A stretch of 64,000 bases of DNA, taken from contig JADIYM010000002.1 in assembly GCA_016705245.1 (NCBI GenBank), positions 62,001 through 126,000 of the forward strand, given 5' to 3'. Made by a program: the position numbers and the translations under genes. Origin of the DNA: Blastocatellia bacterium. Lineage in GTDB: Bacteria > Acidobacteriota > Blastocatellia > UBA7656 > JADIYM01. How positions within the stretch are numbered: the stretch's first letter is position 1; every line of letters begins with the position of its first letter. Shown here piece by piece: positions 60,541 through 64,000 of the stretch. Below the pieces are notes generated by a model. It did no database searches and was not told where the DNA came from. It was given only the letters and a program-made list of their open reading frames with translations.

Positions 60541-60624
60541 ATGAGTTTCGTCAAGGCTATCGTCTACGTCATCGTCATCGTCCTCAGCCTCTTGCTGCTT
60601 ATCGGGAGGTTTGTGGCGGCGTAG
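60541..60624 (+). CDS. Very small membrane protein (27 residues)
   Basis: The predicted peptide begins MSFVKAIVYVIVIVLSLL and ends LIGRFVAA, a single membrane helix with a basic flank. It has a near-perfect ribosome binding site (AAAGGAGG, 60527-60534) six bases upstream, a good promoter at 60486-60514, and a strong terminator at 60658-60705. This combination in so short a stretch makes it a credible gene. Function is unknown; such peptides often regulate membrane complexes. Confidence 0.6.
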   Translation: MSFVKAIVYVIVIVLSLLLLIGRFVAA

Positions 60625-60657
60625 GCCTAATCGAGCTATTAGCAGCGGAAGCTTTAC

Positions 60658-60705
60658 CGGGCGGGGAGTGCGTCACTACGTGCTCCCCGCCCGTTTCACG
60701 TTTTT
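60658..60705 (+). terminator. Rho-independent-type terminator before purH
   Basis: An 11-bp stem CGGGCGGGGAG/CTCCCCGCCCG (60658-60668 with 60683-60693) is followed by a T-rich tract ending TTTTT at 60701-60705. It lies between the small membrane peptide and purH and could be a terminator for the small gene or an attenuator in front of purH. Confidence 0.75.
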
Positions 60706-60734
60706 GCGGATACTGAAGCTGGAGGAAGACTAGC

Positions 60735-62312
60735 GTGAAGACCATTGCGCGCGCTCTTGTGAGCGTGTCGGACAAACGGGGACTGGACGCCTTCGCACGG
60801 AGGCTCGAAGGGCACGGTGTCGAGATCCTCTCGACGGGCGGAACGGCAAAGCTCCTCGCGGATGCCGGGATTTCCGTTCGCGAAGTGTCTGACTTCACCG
60901 GGTTCCCGGAGATTCTCGACGGCCGGGTGAAGACACTTCACCCGAAGATCCACGGCGGGATTCTGCACATTCGCGACAACCCATCGCACGTCGAACAGGC
61001 TGCAACTCATGGAATTCGGCCTATCGACATTGTCGTGGTGAACCTTTATCCCTTCGAACGGACCGTGGCGCGACCCGACGTGGCGGCGGACGAAGCGGTC
61101 GAGAACATCGACATCGGAGGGCCGTCAATGCTCCGGTCCGCGGCGAAGAACTTCCACGACGTCGCGGTCGTCGTCGATCCGGCAGACTACGAGCGCGTCG
61201 CCGATGAGATGGACGCCAATAATGGCGGACTGACGATGGCCACGCGTCTCGAGCTCGCGAGGACGGCGTTTGACCACACCGCACGTTACGACCGGGCCAT
61301 CGCGGACTTCCTCGCGAACCGTGTGTCGCTCGACGAGTCAACGGGCAGCCTGTCGGTCGGGAGCGTCGAAATGCTGCCTCCGCGGCTGACCCTGTCGCTG
61401 ACGCGCAAGATGGGCCTTCGATACGGCGAGAACCCTCACCAGTCCGCGGCGCTCTACGTTGACGGCGAATCGCGAGGTATCGCAGGTGCGGAGCAACTCC
61501 AGGGAAAGGAGCTCTCCTACAACAACCTTCTCGACCTGGACGCCGCGTGGTCGCTGATCAACGAGTTCGATGACACGGCTTGCGCCATCATCAAGCACAC
61601 GAACCCGTGCGGCGCCGCCACTGGTCGGACTGTCTTGCAGGCTTACCATCGCGCCCTCGAAACCGACCCGACGTCCGCGTTCGGCTCGATCATTGCCTTC
61701 AACAGAATCGTCGACGACGAGACGGCGACCGCCCTCGCCGACCTGTTCGTCGAGGCGATCGTTGCGCCCGGATACTCCGGCGAGGCCGTCGAGCTCTTCA
61801 AGCGGAAGAAGAACCTGCGCGTCATGAGAGTTGGTGAGCCAGGCGCCAGTCAGACCGAGATGGAGGTGCGTCGCGTGTCGGGCGGAGTCCTCGTTCAGGA
61901 GCGCGACAGCGGGCGCATCCACATCGAGGATCTACGAACGGTCACCGATCGGCGGCCCACGTTCGACGAGATGCGAGCGCTGATCTTCGCCTGGAATATT
62001 GTCAAACACGTGAAGTCGAACGCCATCGTTTACGCGAACGACGGGCAGCTCGTCGGAGTGGGCGCGGGGCAGATGAGCCGAATCGACTCCGCACGTATCG
62101 GCGCCGAGAAAGCGCGCTTGCCGGTTGCCGGGACGGTGCTCGCTTCGGATGCCTTCTTTCCATTTCGCGACGGGCTCGACGCGGCGGCAATGCACGGCGT
62201 CAAGGCCGTCATTCAGCCGGGGGGGTCGGTACGCGATGAAGAGGTGATTGCTGCGGCGAATGAGCACGGCATGGCGATGGTGTTCACCGGAATGCGCCAC
62301 TTCAAGCACTGA
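60735..62312 (+). CDS. purH: Bifunctional AICAR formyltransferase/IMP cyclohydrolase
   Basis: 525 residues. PurH carries out the last two steps of IMP synthesis. The cyclohydrolase domain (ALVSVSDKRGLDAFARRLEG, VKTLHPKIHGGILHIRDN) is followed by the transformylase domain with YGENPHQSAALY, the active-site Lys-His in CAIIKHTNPCGAA and the end VIQPGGSVRDEEVIAAANEH. GTG start with GGAGGA about eight bases upstream. No other purine gene is visible here. Confidence 0.97.
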   Translation: MKTIARALVSVSDKRGLDAFARRLEGHGVEILSTGGTAKLLADAGISVREVSDFTGFPEILDGRVKTLHPKIHGGILHIRDNPSHVEQAATHGIRPIDIVVVNLYPFERTVARPDVAADEAVENIDIGGPSMLRSAAKNFHDVAVVVDPADYERVADEMDANNGGLTMATRLELARTAFDHTARYDRAIADFLANRVSLDESTGSLSVGSVEMLPPRLTLSLTRKMGLRYGENPHQSAALYVDGESRGIAGAEQLQGKELSYNNLLDLDAAWSLINEFDDTACAIIKHTNPCGAATGRTVLQAYHRALETDPTSAFGSIIAFNRIVDDETATALADLFVEAIVAPGYSGEAVELFKRKKNLRVMRVGEPGASQTEMEVRRVSGGVLVQERDSGRIHIEDLRTVTDRRPTFDEMRALIFAWNIVKHVKSNAIVYANDGQLVGVGAGQMSRIDSARIGAEKARLPVAGTVLASDAFFPFRDGLDAAAMHGVKAVIQPGGSVRDEEVIAAANEHGMAMVFTGMRHFKH

Positions 62313-62416
62313 CGGTGGAATGATTCCAGGCGTTTTCCTCGTGCGAGACTCGATGCAAGTCCAGGTTCATCGGCCGTCGCCGCGCAATCCAACAGGTCGA
62401 GTGGCGATGGCTGTTG

Positions 62417-62457
62417 CGTGAACATGCGAGGGCCCTCGGGTCCTTTGCGTGTTCACG
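62417..62457 (+). terminator. Hairpin after purH
   Basis: CGTGAACA (62417-62424) and TGTTCACG (62450-62457) form an 8-bp stem around a GC-rich loop that holds a GAGGGCCCTC palindrome. It lies in the 224-base gap between purH and the peptidase gene, where no gene is seen. No T-tract; assignment is tentative. Confidence 0.35.
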
Positions 62458-62536
62458 GAACACCGGGCAATAATTCCGAACACACCCGGGCGTCCGAACG
62501 TAACGGGGTCAGCCTTCGACGACGACAAGGAGTCTC

Positions 62537-63517
62537 ATGAGCGACGACGCAGTCACCAGCTTCCGATGCACTTACTGCGGACAGCGCAACGCGCTCACCG
62601 AGGGCCGGCCCATCGAGGCCGCCAAATGCGGCCGATGCCGCCTTCCGGCCTCCAGCGTTCCGCATCGGAAGTTCGCCGAGCTCGATCCGAACGACTACAT
62701 CCATCCGCTCGACAGCCAGGCGCTTGGCGCACTCCGATCGATTCCCGGCGTCGACACCGTCCTGAAGAAACTCATCGAGTTGACGGGTGAGTCGTACATG
62801 CGGGTCATGGCGAACGCGAACACGGTGAAGGTCGGCCCTACCCAGTACGCGGACCTCGATGCAAAACTCGACATCGTGTGCTGTACGCTCGGGGTTCCCA
62901 AGCCTGACCTATACGTTACGGTGTCGGATCCGATTTTCGGCACGGGCGTCGGTTTCAACGCCATGACAACCGGAGTCGAGAAGCCGTTCATCATCGGATT
63001 CTCGACGTTGCTCGAGCGGCTCGACGACCGCGAAATCCTCGCCGTTCTCGCACACGAAGTTGGCCACATCCACGCACAGCACATGCTCTACACGACTGCT
63101 GCGCGGCTGCTGGCCGTAATCACCGAGTTCCTCCTCGCGGCGAATCCGATCACGGCCACTTTAGGCACGATCGTCAACATGACGATCCGCGTGGCGCTCA
63201 TCAACTGGTACCAGAAGGCGGAGCTGAGTTGCGATCGCGCGGCGCTTCTCGTGGTCCAGGACAAGGACGTGATGGTATCGGCCATGCTCAAGCTGGCTGG
63301 CGGGCTGATGGCAGGACGGTCGGTCAACCAGGAAGCGTTCATCGAGCAAGCCCGCGATTTCGACAGGCAGTACGAAGAGCGGATGGTCGACAAGTTCTGG
63401 ACGATCATTGCCGCATCGGGTCGAACGCATCCGTTTCCGGTCTGGCGTGTCGCCGAAATTCTGAAGTGGGTCGACGCCGGCGACTATGAGCGGGTCATGA
63501 CTCGGGCGGACGGATAG
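62537..63517 (+). CDS. M48 family metallopeptidase with N-terminal zinc ribbon
   Basis: 326 residues. The N terminus is a zinc-ribbon (FRCTYCGQRN, AKCGRCRLP). The peptidase domain begins near residue 70; the zinc motif is AVLAHEVGHIHAQHM with the third ligand Glu in KAELSCDRAAL. One or two hydrophobic helices follow the motif (LLAVITEFLLAANPITATLG). It may cleave membrane or envelope proteins like other M48 enzymes (HtpX group). The start is ATG with GGAGT upstream. Confidence 0.88.
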   Translation: MSDDAVTSFRCTYCGQRNALTEGRPIEAAKCGRCRLPASSVPHRKFAELDPNDYIHPLDSQALGALRSIPGVDTVLKKLIELTGESYMRVMANANTVKVGPTQYADLDAKLDIVCCTLGVPKPDLYVTVSDPIFGTGVGFNAMTTGVEKPFIIGFSTLLERLDDREILAVLAHEVGHIHAQHMLYTTAARLLAVITEFLLAANPITATLGTIVNMTIRVALINWYQKAELSCDRAALLVVQDKDVMVSAMLKLAGGLMAGRSVNQEAFIEQARDFDRQYEERMVDKFWTIIAASGRTHPFPVWRVAEILKWVDAGDYERVMTRADG

Positions 63518-63662
63518 ACGTCTCGCTGATTCGCTTCATCCTTGCGGGATGTCGTTCGTGCTTTGCGTCAGACGGAGTTTCGGCGATAGTAGCGAACCGT
63601 AGCTCCTGACGCGGTCCGGCGGCCGCGGTCCAATCGAGCACCAGAAGGCGTTCCGGAACACG

Positions 63663-64000
63663 ATGCGCATTCTCCAAGTCTGCTCGGCTGAAGGAATTGG
63701 CGGAGGAGAGGTTCATGTCGCGGACCTCTCCCTCGGGCTGCTCGAGAGAGGCTACGACGTAGAGATGGCAGTTCGGCCGGCCAGCAAGCTGCCCGAATAC
63801 GTCGCTCGCCGAAATCACGTCCGCGCCGCGAACCTCGTCTGGCACCAGTTGCCGCTGCGGAACGCGATGGACCTCGGCTCGGTACGATCATTGGCCAGGA
63901 TTCTCACCGAGCGCTCGGTCGACGTCATTCACGCCCACGTGGCGCGCGACTACCCGGTGGCGGCATTGGCGGCCTCTCCCGGCAAGCGCGCTGCGCTCGT
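63663..64000 (+). CDS. Glycosyltransferase, GT4-like (N-terminal part, cut by window end)
   Basis: The first 112 residues begin MRILQVCSAEGIGGGEVHVA, the typical start of a GT-B-fold group 4 glycosyltransferase, with GLLERGYDVEMAVRP and the later SVDVIHAHVARDYPVAALAA. It would transfer a sugar from a nucleotide-sugar donor in glycan or lipopolysaccharide synthesis. The catalytic half lies outside the window. No close operon partner is visible; a 145-base gap precedes it. Confidence 0.85.
   Translation, partial: MRILQVCSAEGIGGGEVHVADLSLGLLERGYDVEMAVRPASKLPEYVARRNHVRAANLVWHQLPLRNAMDLGSVRSLARILTERSVDVIHAHVARDYPVAALAASPGKRAAL

Overview
The window is GC-rich, gene-dense bacterial chromosome and reads most like a member of the Acidobacteriota. 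The reasons are two tandem VWFA-type secreted proteins of the kind first defined in acidobacteria, many TPR, HEAT and PEGA proteins, a class I lysyl-tRNA synthetase, a plant/cyanobacterial-type phytoene desaturase relative, a YpdA-like (bacillithiol-type) reductase, and sigma70-like promoters. This assignment is an inference from gene content. I see no rRNA, tRNA, CRISPR array, prophage or insertion sequence.

Layout. 1-2.4 kb: panD, a 43-bp perfect hairpin, a HEAT-repeat gene and a LysM/lytic transglycosylase. 2.4-11.8 kb, minus strand: a secreted protein, a two-domain sugar-type oxidoreductase, a zinc-ribbon protein, a PEGA/TPR membrane protein overlapping a degenerate (probably inactive) kinase, a YpdA-like reductase and a phytoene-desaturase-like flavoprotein. 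11.9-15 kb, plus strand: lepB, a membrane TPR protein and carA. 15-21 kb, minus strand: DsbD-alpha-like/PEGA protein, methyltransferase, TPR protein, aspA and two vWA proteins. 21.2-28.8 kb, plus strand: a type IV pilus/type II secretion cluster (PilC, PilB, secretin, two pseudopilins, PilM-like). 28.9-30.6 kb: lysK, with frameshifts. 30.7-39.5 kb, minus strand: TonB-like protein, pterin dehydratase, thiamine genes thiD, thiE, thiG and thiS, interleaved with a 996-residue TPR protein and rnhB. 39.6-54.6 kb: a zinc-ribbon pilin-like protein, then nuoABCDEFGHJKLMN for respiratory complex I with no nuoI. 54.6-64 kb: a hypothetical protein, an HtrA protease, sppA, an HU/IHF protein, a HIT protein, a TPR protein, a membrane protein, a 27-residue membrane peptide, purH, an M48 peptidase and the start of a glycosyltransferase.

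How the genes work together. The nuo genes form a proton-pumping NADH:quinone oxidoreductase; its promoter region carries two palindromes that could be operators. PilC, PilB, secretin and the pseudopilins form an inner-membrane platform, motor, outer-membrane channel and fibre, but no PilN/O/P homologue is visible here. LepB, SppA, HtrA and M48 handle exported proteins. ThiS, ThiG, ThiE and ThiD cover thiazole formation, HMP phosphorylation and their coupling.

Two general cautions. First, three housekeeping genes (lysK, thiG, nuoG) are each broken by what look like single-base losses. This argues for sequence errors more than for real gene decay, except perhaps at the lysK 3' end, where a dispersed repeat follows directly. 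Second, many start codons are GTG or ambiguous; where a ribosome binding site or neighbour spacing decided the choice, I say so.
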